Source: Nelumbo lutea
Lineage: Eukaryota; Streptophyta; Magnoliopsida; Proteales; Nelumbonaceae
Reading direction: 5' to 3'
Length of the DNA stretch: 64,000 nucleotides
Assembly: GCA_022828595.1 (NCBI GenBank)
Contig: JAKGHH010000002.1
Span: 63,088,383 to 63,152,382 of the forward strand
In this document: positions 22,202-33,283 of the stretch, in pieces
Position numbering within the stretch: the stretch's first letter is position 1
How the letters are laid out: each line of letters begins with the position of its first letter
The notes under the pieces: generated by a model
Database searches by the model: none
Told to the model about the DNA's origin: nothing
The model's input: only the letters and a program-made list of their open reading frames with translations
Program-made: the position numbers and the translations under genes

Positions 22202-24373
22202 TCACTCTACAGATGGGTGCGAGAACCGCAAATTAGGTGTATATCCAGCATCAATCATCTGATTCGTCAATCTACTTACGACCTTATGCAAACTGTCTCC
22301 ATGAACATGTGCATTGTCACCTGCAATGAAAGAAGTTACCTTGTTTTTCACCACAATCCAACTATGCCCAGGATCTTTCTTCAACCCCTTTTCCTTCATT
22401 CTCTTTCTCACTTGAGCCGTCTCGTCCCACATCTCTGCCTCTGCATATACACGAAACAGCATTATATGAGCTGAAGCATCTTCTGGATCAATTTCCAAAA
22501 TTTTCTCAGCTGCATATTTTCCAACAACCAAATCATTTTGAGCCTTGCATCCTGCCAAGAGACAGCGCCAAACGACCTTATCCGGCTCCATGGGCATACC
22601 CTTTATGAACTCATAAGCTCGTCGAATCTGCCCCTTGCGAGTTAAGAGACTAACCATGCATGAGTAGTGATCGATCCTCGGAACAATGCGATGGTCTCTG
22701 ATCATGGAATTGAAATGGCTCCACCCTTCCTCCACATTACCAACATGCCCGCAGGCAGACAACACTCCAAGAAATGTTATATCATTGGGAGAAATCCCCT
22801 CCCTCTGCATCTCCCCAAAAATTTCCAAAGCTTCCCCGCCAAACCCATGTTGGGCATATCCAACAAGCATGGTGTTCCAAGAGACCAAGCTTTTAGAAGT
22901 CAGATTATTGAAAACTTTCTGGGCATCGCTTATCCTCCCACACTTTGCATACATGTCCACAAGTGAGCTCCCAACAACCACATTGGTATCAAATCCTGGT
23001 TTTATTATGCAACAATGGATTTGCTTGCCCCACTCTATGGCTGGAATGGTGCCACAAATACTCAAAATACTGGAATAAGTATAAGGACTTGGGTTCAAGC
23101 CTTCAAGCACCATTTTATCCAGAAGCTCTATGGCATCTTTGAATTTGCCCTGTTTAATGTAACCGGATATCATGGCATTCCACGAGACCACATCTTTCCC
23201 CTTTATTTCTTCAAAAACCTTGGATGATTCCTCAAGCAGCCCACACTTTGAGTACAAATCCAGTATAGAGTTGACAACAAAAGTAACTGAATTAAACCCT
23301 GATTTTATGATGAAAGAGTGGATCTGTTTCCCCTCTTCAATTGCCATGGCATCAGCCAGGCCCCCGAGAATGGATGAAAATGTGTGATCACTGGGTTTGA
23401 TAGCCAAAGAGTGCAACTTCTGGAACAGATCAATGGCTTCCTTAACCTCTCCTTGTTGGGTACATCCTCCTATTAGGGCAGTCCAGGACGACAATGGTGG
23501 CTTCTCCAACTCCAGAAAAGCCTGGCGAGCAAGTTGCAACTTGCCACACTTTGCGTATAAGTGGATAATACCCGTCACAATGAACTGATCTGATCCAATT
23601 CCAGACTTTATAATTTCAGAATGCACCTGCATCCCAGCCTCCAAATTTTCTAGAGCAGCACAAGCACCCAATACGCTTGCAGATATGAATTCACTAGCCT
23701 TCACACCAGCTCTGCGACATTGTAAGAAGATTCTCAAGCCCTCCTCATTATCCCCACACTGACAATAGCCTGAAAGAAGCGAAGTCCAAGAAACTAAATT
23801 TGGTTCCAGAATTGAGTCGAACACTAGTTGAGCCGACTTCATCAGACGACATTTGACATATAGATTTACCAAGCAATTGTCCACAAAGCTATTCGGTTCT
23901 TGCTCGGTCCTGTAGATCTTTCCATGAACTTCCTTACCAGTTCGAGCAGCTCCAGTGTTCGCACAAGCGGAGATAGCACTGACATAAGTGTAATGGTTCG
24001 GATTGATACCTTCGGCAACCATTGATCTAAAACAATCCAGCGCTTCCTCTGCAAATCGAGCCTGAGAATACCCGGCAATCAAGACTGTCCAAGAAACCAG
24101 ATTTCTATCAGGCATTTGATTGAGCAGGCGCCGGGCATCGTTGAAGCGTCCGAATTTGACGTACATGGAGACCAAATGATTGCTGGTATAAACATCAAGG
24201 GAAAACCCAGATGTAATAATCATGGCATGGACAGTTCTTCCTTTGAGAACGCATCCAGTCTCACCAAATACACGCAGAAGGTGGTTGAAAGCCATGTCTT
24301 CAGAACTTGAAATCGGCAGAAGGATTTGGGCGGTTAAATATCTTGAAAGCTTAACGAGGGAATAATAAGACAA
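22202..24373 (-). CDS. Pentatricopeptide repeat protein, PLS class, E-type
   Basis: One uninterrupted frame encodes 723 residues, intronless as most plant PPR genes are. Residues from about 40 to 560 are back-to-back P, L and S repeats, seen as recurring NLVSWTVLIAGYSQ, VSWNAMISGYIKQGKF and LVDMYAKCGRISDAQKVF patterns. From about residue 590 come E and partial E+ motifs (MEPDKVVWRCLLAGCKAQ, KDPGHSWIVV); the protein ends GYTPNLRFSHPSVE with no DYW deaminase domain. E-type PLS proteins bind single-stranded RNA base by base in mitochondria or plastids and usually specify C-to-U editing sites, borrowing a deaminase in trans. The N-terminus (Ser/Leu/Arg, few acidic residues) fits an organelle transit peptide. 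I use the first Met; a second at residue 27 is possible. The target site cannot be read from this sequence alone. Confidence 0.96.
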   Translation of the reverse strand: MSYYSLVKLSRYLTAQILLPISSSEDMAFNHLLRVFGETGCVLKGRTVHAMIITSGFSLDVYTSNHLVSMYVKFGRFNDARRLLNQMPDRNLVSWTVLIAGYSQARFAEEALDCFRSMVAEGINPNHYTYVSAISACANTGAARTGKEVHGKIYRTEQEPNSFVDNCLVNLYVKCRLMKSAQLVFDSILEPNLVSWTSLLSGYCQCGDNEEGLRIFLQCRRAGVKASEFISASVLGACAALENLEAGMQVHSEIIKSGIGSDQFIVTGIIHLYAKCGKLQLARQAFLELEKPPLSSWTALIGGCTQQGEVKEAIDLFQKLHSLAIKPSDHTFSSILGGLADAMAIEEGKQIHSFIIKSGFNSVTFVVNSILDLYSKCGLLEESSKVFEEIKGKDVVSWNAMISGYIKQGKFKDAIELLDKMVLEGLNPSPYTYSSILSICGTIPAIEWGKQIHCCIIKPGFDTNVVVGSSLVDMYAKCGRISDAQKVFNNLTSKSLVSWNTMLVGYAQHGFGGEALEIFGEMQREGISPNDITFLGVLSACGHVGNVEEGWSHFNSMIRDHRIVPRIDHYSCMVSLLTRKGQIRRAYEFIKGMPMEPDKVVWRCLLAGCKAQNDLVVGKYAAEKILEIDPEDASAHIMLFRVYAEAEMWDETAQVRKRMKEKGLKKDPGHSWIVVKNKVTSFIAGDNAHVHGDSLHKVVSRLTNQMIDAGYTPNLRFSHPSVE

Positions 24374-25337
24374 ATCTTAACTTTCTAGTGGATGGCAAGT
24401 TTTCTTCATTTGGATTTCCGAGCTGGCTCCCTGTTCAAGGCATTATTAGTCAAACCCATTTTGAAGACCTTTGTTTCCTTGAACATTATGGGATTGACCT
24501 GCTGGATTCAGTAATGTTCCTGGTCACAAACTTAAACCGGTTTTCAGTACAGGATTGAGAATGAGTCGCACTGCTCATTGCGATTCTCATCATTCCGTCC
24601 AGAATCTCACCGTCACCGAGAGCTTCAGGATTTAGACATTTTTGCCGAATGGCAACTTAAAGAGCAACTTTTCTCGTCAATAAAATGCAGTTGAGTAGTT
24701 GACGTCAGAGGATTTTAGCATTTTGTAAAAGCTGATGTTACTGCAAAGATGATCTTCTAATGAAGGCTCATCATCTGATGGAGGTTCAACCTATGTGACA
24801 CGGTGGCAAGTTATACACTTATACTATTATAGGGCCTAGTCCCATATAAAATGAAACGATTTCATGTCACTTGCCATCCAAACATGTTGACAAATAACAA
24901 TTTAATTCTCAACCCAGATGGAACGTTTGAAGTTTTGACCAACTTTGATCAGAAAGACAAGCTCACAAGCTATAGCATACAGGGTTGCAATTTGGACGGG
25001 CCCAATCCGAATCCAGCCAACCCAGCCCGCAACTGGGTTGGTCCATTGGATTTTACACGGGAAAAAGGTTTAAGGAATGCTCCCTTCGCTGGTATAGAAG
25101 CAGAAATTTCATGGAGGTCCAGAAAATCAAGAGGGGGAAAACTGAAATTTCCCTTTATAGGCTATAGCAAATATTTCATATATTAAAGTTAAAGGTACAG
25201 AGATACCATAATAACACATGCAGAAAATGCCAGATATTTCCCACCTAAACAGTTGTGGTCACACATGGATGTAAGATGTTCACCAGATTAACCCATTAAC
25301 AGACTTTTAGTTAACTATAAGAATAGGGGTGAGCGTA
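24374..25337. other. Intergenic: PPR upstream region and ATX1 downstream region
   Basis: It should hold the PPR promoter (- strand, right of 24373) and the ATX1 3' untranslated region. A + strand frame of 111 codons at 24851-25186 shows no family. Confidence 0.5.
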
Positions 25338-28300
25338 TCAAGGAACAGCAACAGTTTCTGTGGACTTCACTTCAGCTTTAGCTGGTGCTTCTTTTGGAGC
25401 TTCCTCTTCCCAGAAGGAAGTCTTCTTTCCTGTCTTGGAGACAGTTTGCAGAACTGCATCAGGCTGGACGTTGCCGATTACCGTCACTTTCTGCTCTTTC
25501 AAATTAATGTCAAATGACTCCACACCTAAATATGGTTTCGAACACCAAAAGGAACAAAGCAGTTACATCCAAGCACATGTTCAACAGTTCCAAGTTAGCT
25601 GTTAATTAATGGGAACATTCATCAATATAAAAGCAAGAAAATGAATGCGCTAGCTGAACTGTCCAATGCAAGTCAGCAAGGTCAAGAATAGTTTTCTTCC
25701 CCCTTCAATTTTAAATATTTCTATTTTGGTTAAATCCAAATGTTTTGCACAGAATTTGGATAGCCAAAAGCATTAGTGATACTCTATTTACTGGCAAATA
25801 AAATTATCAAATTCAGTCTTCTTAGTCAAGTCCCATTTCAACCATGTCCATGAATGCATGCCAATGCACACATACATTACATTTCTACTGGGATTTTGAA
25901 GATAATCAGCTATTTCGTTCTCATCAGTCTCTGGAAGCATCGATTTCAGTCCTCACAATTATTCTGCCATTTCTCAAATGATTTTAGAAATAATAAGACT
26001 CAATTTTTGATAGTACACTGAAATCTCTTATCCAGGTGCAATATTTTAATAAAAAAATAAAGGTGGCAACTGGCGGTGAAGACTAATACCAACCTTCCAT
26101 TTTGCCGAGAACCCTCTTCACGGCACCCACACAGCCTTCACAGGACATACCAACCTTGAGGACGACTGTCTGCATTTGGGACCAAAATAAATTTTAGGGT
26201 AGAAATAAAAGTACTATGAAAGAGTTGAGTTTCATAATGGTAGCACTCAATCTAGCATACCTCTATTATAGTTTTTTAATACATCATCTGAAGATAATGG
26301 GAATGCACTAGAAATAATAACAGTGGATTAGGTAGTCATTATTACTAAAATATTTATGTACTTATGTATGTATACACACACACACATTTTTTCTTTTCAT
26401 TTCTTCGTTCTTTTCTTTGCAGAAATGACTAAAGATGCAACAGATTAAAGAAGCATCTGAAGAATAAAAGGCATGAATTGATATCCTATTTCTGGGAAAA
26501 AAATGCTACTCCAAATTACTTTGCATCTGCTGCTCATCCCAATTAAGAATCTAATGGACATGTACTGGACCGAGAAGCACAATGGATTTTAAAGTAATGC
26601 ATCCATATTTCCTAAAATTGCATGACATATATTTGACATATAACATACTATTTTTGTTCCACCTCCCCCAAAACAAGATTATAGGCAGCTAAAGTAACAT
26701 AATTATTTTTTCATTTCCTTTTATTTTTTGGTTGAACCAGAATATATAGATATTACCAAAATTTTACATCCTTTGATATCTTAGACCCCTTGGTGTCTTC
26801 ACTAAACTTGCTTCAGGAGTTGGGGAAAGAAGCAGAGCCAGTAAACATTATCAAAATTTTACTTACAAGTCCATAAACATAAGGTACAATATACAGTATA
26901 GAATTACCATACTTATTATGGTATAAATGTCAGCTTACTTATGAATATTGCTTTCTTTTAGGGCTTGAAAAATCTAAACTGCATTGACATGCCAAGTTCA
27001 GACACTAAAGTTCATACTTTTTTCAAGGAGGGTTTAATTATAAGGATAAAGTTGCCATAGGTAATATAGTGAAACTAAAGAATTTATAATTATAACCTTC
27101 ACTAACAGGGATATTGTTCACGGGTTGGCATAAGTGGGAAGTGGGAGCCCTAGTAGTTTGGGGTGGGTTCAATCATTCTATTTCATTTAGTCAGGTTAGG
27201 TTGGATTTAGTAGCAAGTGCTCCAGGTGGAGTTGACTTCCAATCCGGACCATGCATTAGAAAAAGGGATTCTCTATTGGTCATGCATTCATGATTCACCA
27301 CAGTCAATCAACATCAGCTAATATTACCACATATTGGACCTTTTCCCAGATATTTCTAGTAGTTGAAGTTCAAAATTTTAATTAAAAAGTTGACCGACAA
27401 AACCGATTCTTACAGGCTTTTTTTTTTTTTTATTTACCAGTCTAAATTTAAGTCCAACAGCTATAGACCTTGTAATCACATTAAATTAATGACGCAATTC
27501 AAGGCCGTTGAATCTGGACTGAAATTGTGCACTACACCCCAGGAAAGATGTACATCAACCTGCCAGGGTGTTTGCTTTTTTCGATAAGCAACCTTCCCAC
27601 GATGTCACCCCCACCAATGAACCAATGACCATGTTATGTACAGTTGCCCGATAACTGCCATCCAAGGCGGTTTGACCATGTTAATTTCATAATATGCCAC
27701 AAAAGGAACACAACAGGCAGGGAATTTTCCAACCCCGAAACTTCCCTTTAAGTCACAAGAGATCCAACGGAGGTATCAGTCAGTGGATTTTCCATTACAC
27801 AAGGAATTTGAATTAAACTAACAAACCCCGATCTTTTTCTTTCTTTTCTTTTTTTTTTTTTTTTTGGTAAAAGAGAATTTCATTACGCTAAGCACAAATA
27901 ACAATAATGCAAGACAACCAAGAAAAACGAAAGATAGACAACCTAACCTGACTTAATGAAATAGAATGATTGATCCCAACAGCGAGGCACTATCCAAATT
28001 AAGATGTTCAAGATGATCACCGGACAAAAGGTATTTCTTCACCAGAAAAACGGAATAAACAAACAATTCAGGTGACTCAGACGCATGGTTCTAACCAAGG
28101 TCGACAATTTTGAACCCAACAGACATCAGAACAGGTATTTTTCGTGCGAAATATAACATAACCATGAATGCGATCATACGTGCAAGATTAAATACCCTAA
28201 CTTTGATCTAAGAAACACCCAAATCATCAGAGAAGACGCAATTGAAGAAGGGTAATAAGACCTAGATCTTTAAACTTCACAATTCCCCGCAAGAAGATCA

Positions 28301-28434
28301 TCCCTATAAACAATTGTCTTCAATTCCACATAAATTCAATCCAAAAACCTAGTTATTAGAATAAAACAATCGACCAAAGGAGAGAGCAGAACCAGAAAAG
28401 CAAAAATCTTGAATAATTCGAATACCTGAGCCAT
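25338..28434 (-). CDS. ATX1: Copper chaperone ATX1 (HMA domain), 3 exons
   Basis: Coding exons on the - strand are 28426-28434 (only ATG GCT CAG), 26094-26169 and 25338-25525, with GT-AG introns. The 273 nt give 90 residues. After MAQ comes [20 protein letters not shown], with the MxCxxC copper(I) site of the HMA fold, then [20 protein letters not shown] and a [13 protein letters not shown] end. The tail of about 20 residues is Ala/Lys/Glu-rich, as in plant ATX1/CCH proteins but shorter than in CCH. ATX1 carries Cu(I) in the cytosol to P1B-type ATPases such as RAN1. The first exon codes three residues and intron 1 is 2.26 kb, so ORF callers see only the last exon. ATX1 is preferred over CCH because the C-terminal extension is short. 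Confidence 0.95.
27847..27900 (-). mobile_element. Possible LINE 3' stub in ATX1 intron 1
   Basis: A T-run of about 20 at 27847-27866 is followed by GGTAAAAGAGAATTTCATT. Read on the - strand this is a short 3' end with a poly(A) tail. I could not define the target duplication. Confidence 0.4.
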
Positions 28435-28749
28435 AGCGGGAGGACGAGAATGCCAAACCCAGAAATAAAAAAGAATTCCGCGAACCAAAAGAGCTCACGA
28501 AAGCTCAAAGCTTCTCGCGTTTTTTAAAAGCAGGTTTAAGTGTCTGCCTCGTGACGCTAACATGCACTGCCATAGCGTAGAGTTACCAACCCACACCTAA
28601 TCTATGATATTTCGGCATTAAGAAGTCAACAAAAGATGAAGCGAAAAAAAAAAGTCAACAAAAGATGAAGATTCTTTTATTGGTTTTCCGTGTTCGTGCA
28701 GACATAACAGGCCCATTCGTGAGTGGATCAATTGTCGATGGGCTTTTAA

Positions 28750-28859
28750 GGCTCATTTCGGAAACAATACAAATGCAAATATGTACAGCGTAAATATATA
28801 CAAAATAATACAAAATATAAGTTTTTGCACTCGCATTTGTATTCTTTTCACACTCAGTC
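28750..28859. mobile_element. Tourist-like MITE (GGCTCAGTTTGGAA family), TAA duplication
   Basis: It starts GGCTCATTTCGGAAAC and ends TTCACACTCAGTC, flanked by TAA at 28747-28749 and 28860-28862. At 110 bp it carries the shared AATACAAATGCAAATATGTA segment. Other copies: 30835-30950, 30954-31074 and 46017-46129. Confidence 0.88.
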
Positions 28860-28862
28860 TAA

Positions 28863-29427
28863 TGCTCAGTTGGAGAAACAGTGAAAATATATCTTATATT
28901 TATACTTTTATCAAAATTAGGAATGTATACGGATCGAAATCAAGTATTTTTGAATTCGATCTAATAATGTTTATGTCAGATCTGATCTGATCCGAAGATC
29001 CAATTGAATCTTATGAGATTTGATTTGAATTTGAATCTTATCAGTAAGTTGAATCTTTGGATTTGGTCCGATCTGACTTGTTTTCTTTAAAAATTAACAA
29101 TTTATTCAAAGAAAAATAAAATATACTAATTTAAATAAAATAAAAATAAAAAATAGAAATATATTTATAAATAAATAGCATGTATATATATATCGGATCG
29201 GATGGAGGGATCCAAATCTGATCTAAAGATCTGAACACGAGTAATCCAAATTCGACCAAATAAGATCAAATCGGACCATGATACGATCCATTTGCACCCC
29301 TAATCAAAATGAGTGTTGTAAGAGTATAAATATAAATACAAATATGTAGAGTGCAAAATCTTGTCTATACCTATACTATATTTTTAAACTTTATATATAT
29401 TGTATATATTTGTATTTAAACTCATCT
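28863..29427. mobile_element. Degenerate Tourist-like copy split by an hAT-like element
   Basis: To the right of the hAT-like insertion the sequence AATACAAATATGTAGAGTGC matches the Tourist family, ending near AAACTCATCTC. The left part at 28863-28917 is worn. Removing 28918-29310 rejoins the two sides. Confidence 0.5.
28918..29302. mobile_element. hAT-like element with a perfect 8-bp duplication, GATCTGATC-word type
   Basis: It starts TAGGAATGTATACGGATCG and ends GATCCATTTGCACCCCTA. It is flanked by identical ATCAAAAT at 28910-28917 and 29303-29310. The interior is built from GATCTGATC and GATCCGAAG words. Confidence 0.93.
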
Positions 29428-29933
29428 CAAAATAATCATAGAAATTATTCATCGTCTCGATGCATGAGCACATCGGTACTAGAAACATTGAATTGGTTGA
29501 TAAACAGCCTTTTTTAAGCACTTTCAATCCTTTCGATCTTGAATGAACGGCTAAGGAGCTGCTTGGTACTATTCTTGTTTCAGGTATAAACACCGCTACA
29601 TCAGTATCACATAGGCATTTCTGAATCATAAGAATTCAGGTTAGGTGGTGTTTTAACAAACATTAATTTTGGTCATGTTTGGTAGACTTTGTGTTTATAT
29701 TTTTTAGAGTACGAAAGTACAAAGTATAAAGTACAAATACTTCCATGCTTTTACCATGAAATGCATTTAGATGAAAATTTTTAAAAAGGGTTCGACTATG
29801 ATAGGGAAAAGATATGATATCACAAAAACAACTGATTAATAAACTGAAATCACAAACATAGTAGCAAATAAGGTGTTATTTGTCAAAATTCATGGATGGG
29901 TTTTGATTGGTCAAAATTCTTTCCATATCATAA
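29428..29933. other. No gene seen
   Basis: AT-rich, with only one short - strand frame (29384-29629) that has no family signature. Confidence 0.5.
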
Positions 29934-29942
29934 CTTTTTTGC

Positions 29943-30128
29943 GAGTTTGGATTTCCTATTCGCAAAAACTCTTCTCACATCTACCCACATAATATCACAG
30001 TCATACATGGAGAACATTTCATCCTTCTACATAGTATTATGGAGGGGGAGATGTTCCTAATTCACGGGGGATAGTGTGTTATGGGTAGACGGGTGGGCAG
30101 AGCTTTTGTGGGTAGGAGATCCAGATTC
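29943..30128. mobile_element. Mutator-like MITE with a perfect 9-bp duplication
   Basis: The terminal inverted repeats of about 50 bp start GAGTTTGGATTTCCTATTCG on the left and read GAATCTGGATCTCCTACCCA from the right on the other strand. CTTTTTTGC flanks both sides (29934-29942 and 30129-30137). Its ends resemble the element at 14320-14488. Confidence 0.88.
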
Positions 30129-30219
30129 CTTTTTTGCATCATAGATTTTCCTTTTTAAAAAACATGCTTTAAAAGTAAAATGAATTCAAGGTGTTTAGGT
30201 TCAACAAAATGTTATACAT

Positions 30220-30615
30220 GCATGTATAAATGTCATGTGGCATTCATACGTGTTACTACGTACATGGTGCATCCAAATGCCATGAGATATTCATATATAC
30301 TCTCACATAACATTCTTATATGTCACCACATGACACATAATGTCAATGAATACATTCAGGTACCACATGACATCTATATATACCACCACATGACACATGT
30401 ATCATTGGATATGACATATATGTTGCCATGTGGCACAAACATGTCACTCAATATATTTTAAGTAATACATGGCATTCATATATATTGACATGTGACATAC
30501 AAACATATCATTAAATACATTTACATGTCACGTGGCATTCATATATATGTTGTCATGTGGCAAATAATGTCATTAAATATATTCAAGTGTCATGTAACAT
30601 CCATATGTGCAATTA
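30220..30615. repeat. Degenerate minisatellite, period about 60 bp
   Basis: CATTCATATATATGTTG-like segments recur at about 30311, 30371, 30415, 30473, 30536 and 30598, alternating with CATGTGGCA and ATGTCATTAAATA. The open frame at 30180-30461 is a by-product. Confidence 0.75.
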
Positions 30616-30834
30616 CATAATGGAAGTTTAAATATCAAATGTGGTTGATGCACGTTTTTAGAAAGTATAAAGCATTTTAAGGGTCCAATATATTTTTTGA
30701 AAGTATGAAAGTAAATATCTAAAATACATAAAACAAGTGTAAAGTGTGTTTTTTCTTCTTTCGTGCTTTTGAAATAACAAAAATACTTGAAAGAAACCTA
30801 CTCAATAATGACTGAATCATGTATCATTGCTTTA

Positions 30835-30950
30835 GGCTCAATTTAGAAGGAGTATAAATATAAATATATAGAGTGCAAAACCTTGTATTTTATATTATTT
30901 TATATGTATTTACATTGTACATATTTACATTACTCTTTCTAAACTGAACC
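30835..30950. mobile_element. Tourist-like MITE, left member of a back-to-back pair
   Basis: It starts GGCTCAATTTAGAAGGAG and ends TTCTAAACTGAACC, with TTA at 30832-30834 and 30951-30953. Confidence 0.9.
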
Positions 30951-30953
30951 TTA

Positions 30954-31074
30954 GTCTCATTTTGGAAGGAATACAAATGCAAATATTATGTAGAGTGAAA
31001 ACCTTATATTTTGCATTATTTTATATGTATTTAGACAGTACAAATTTGCATTTGTACTTTTTCCAAACTCAGCC
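30954..31074. mobile_element. Tourist-like MITE, right member of the pair
   Basis: It starts GTCTCATTTTGGAAGGAA and ends TCCAAACTCAGCC. Its left TTA (30951-30953) is the right TTA of the neighbouring copy; its right TTA is 31075-31077. Confidence 0.9.
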
Positions 31075-31077
31075 TTA

Positions 31078-32488
31078 GGAATCAAAGTCTCAATACTTTG
31101 ATTGATGCGCTAATGTGATGAAAACATGGATGAAAAACACACATTTTTCATCAATTAGGATTCATATACAAATAATAATATTTGTGTTTAAAAAATAAAT
31201 GGTATTTCAACTAAATTAACACATTACAAGCTAAAACAATTAGGGGATATGCATCGAAATTCACAAGAGGGTTTGGATTGGTCAAACTCTTCTAATATCA
31301 TGCATGTCTATCGGGCAGAATAGATTTTCCCCCAAATATAACCTTGATAATCCATTAAGTAGTGTTTGATTTGGCCCCACAATATATGGGATATGTTGCA
31401 ACTTGCAGGTCGTCACAATTTGGTAGTTTTGAGGCTTGAGCCTTTGACCAGCACACAGGATTAAATATATTGGAATGTTATTGAAACTTGAGGCATATAC
31501 TGTGGAAAATTCAACATTTTCCGGTGGTCGGTGGTATAACTTATATCCAGTCTTCTACTTGACCGTGTTGCATGTTGGGTTTATGAACTTATAAAATTGT
31601 GCTCATACCATTCTACAGTTTTTTTTTTTTTTTTCCTAACCGTGCATTAGGAATATCTATCATAAATAAAGAAAGTATGGAGATGTTTTCAAATGCATAC
31701 AAATTTTGTGAGTACCAATCTGCCCTTGTTAAGTATACAGCTGTAGGAAAATGTCAGAAACCGCTGGCATAGATAAAAAGTTGCCGGAAAAAACCAGGGA
31801 AGACGGGGTTTATATGAATGTTCTACCGGCAGTTTTGACCTGATCGCTTGGTGTTTTGCACCGACCATGCGCTTTGCAAAGCTTCTGGACGCTATCTTTG
31901 TTTTCTTCGAAAAATACAAAGCTTTTTTTATTTGTTTTTTATTTTTTAATGTGTTCGATCATTTTGGTGATTCAAAGCTAATCATTGCAGCAATGTTAAT
32001 TTTTCAAAATTATTTGATTTGTAAAATGCGATTTAAATAGTATTTTCCGTATTTATTTATTTTTTATTTTTTGATATGACAAACTCGCAGAAGGAACACT
32101 CTGCATTTTCGGTGCCAAACACCCACCAATGATCTCTAATGCAAAACTAACGGGTTGTAGGAAAAAATATTTTGTTGATTAAAAGAAGAAACCATTTTTT
32201 TTTCATTAACAATGACATTTCCTTGCAGTTCCATTTATGTATATAGTATATATGTATGCTGTTCTATCTGTTCTCTAATTTAGTGCTCGTCTTGATTTAT
32301 GGACACACCTGAATGCAGTTCTGAGACCCTCAAATAGAGTTCTGATTTCGTCATCACAAAATTGGAATATCTTTTCACGAATGAAAGCATACAAGCAAGG
32401 AGATGTTTTCAATACATGGCTAAAAGTGATATGAGGATGGTGTAACAACCATTTTTTTTTTGTTAGAACGAAATATGATCTCTCAAAC
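31078..32488. other. No gene seen
   Basis: Short frames only. A T-run at about 31620-31634 and AT-rich tracts are present. No repeat ends were identified. Confidence 0.5.
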
Positions 32489-32842
32489 TTAGGGTATAGT
32501 TGGTTTGCAATGCAAAATTTCATTTGCATTGGTGTTAATTAGGTGTCAAATATATATGGATTGGTTTTGGGTTGGATCCTATCCAAATCAAAATCAATTT
32601 GGATGGATTGGATGGATCAATAAGATATTGAATTGGATCACTCCAGACTAAATGGTCTAAAGTATTTATTAGATTGGATTGGACCTAGTCTATCCATAAT
32701 GGATTTAGATTGGATTGGGTTGGATTGAACCAATGTCTGGTCAATGGACCAACTTTGGATTGGAACCAATTTAAATTAAAGCCAGTCTGAACAGATTGGA
32801 CAGTTTAGACATTGAATTGGACTATACCAAAATGGTCCAAAA

Positions 32843-33283
32843 TAGGGCTATCAATGGATCTGGTCTGACTTGATGGATCCAAACCAATTGGTTGGTTCTA
32901 GTTCTAGGATTCGGTACTGATGGGTCAGTTCTAGTTATATATTGTCCCAATTATTATAAATTTGGAACCGATTCTACCTAGTCCTGAACTGACTTAGAGG
33001 CAAGGATCAAATTTTCAATATGACACACCCCATATCGGGCAATATCATATCGTATCTTTTGGGTCCTGAGTTATAGGTGTTTCGGGACCCCTCTTGATAT
33101 ATATATATATATAATATTTGCAATAGGTTTTATTATAATTGAGTTAGACCCAATTGTCTTGAGAACTGATTAGTTTGGTTTTGGGTTTAAAATTAGGGTC
33201 TGTTTTGGTTCCAGATCCTTAATATTTCTTATGGATTGGACCCAACTCTAGTTCTACTTGGACCCAATTCGTTGACAACCCTA
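32843..33283. mobile_element. hAT-like element nested in another hAT-like element
   Basis: It starts TAGGGCTATCAATGG and ends GTTGACAACCCTA. Flanks GTCCAAAA (32835-32842) and GTCCAAAG (33284-33291) match at 7/8 and are sequence of the outer element. The interior has GGTTCTAG and GACCCAAT words. Confidence 0.9.
33002..33105. repeat. GCAAGGATCAAA repeat, innermost layer
   Basis: Matches 9968-10045 through GGATCAAA, TTTCAATATGA and CTTTTGGGT. It sits inside the inner hAT-like element. Confidence 0.6.

Noticed and set aside
22145..24310. Many + strand open frames across the PPR gene
   Set aside because: They are antisense shadows of a strong, full-length - strand PPR frame.
25338..28434. ATX1 gene called as CCH
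   Set aside because: The C-terminal extension after the HMA fold is only about 20 residues, shorter than the CCH tail.
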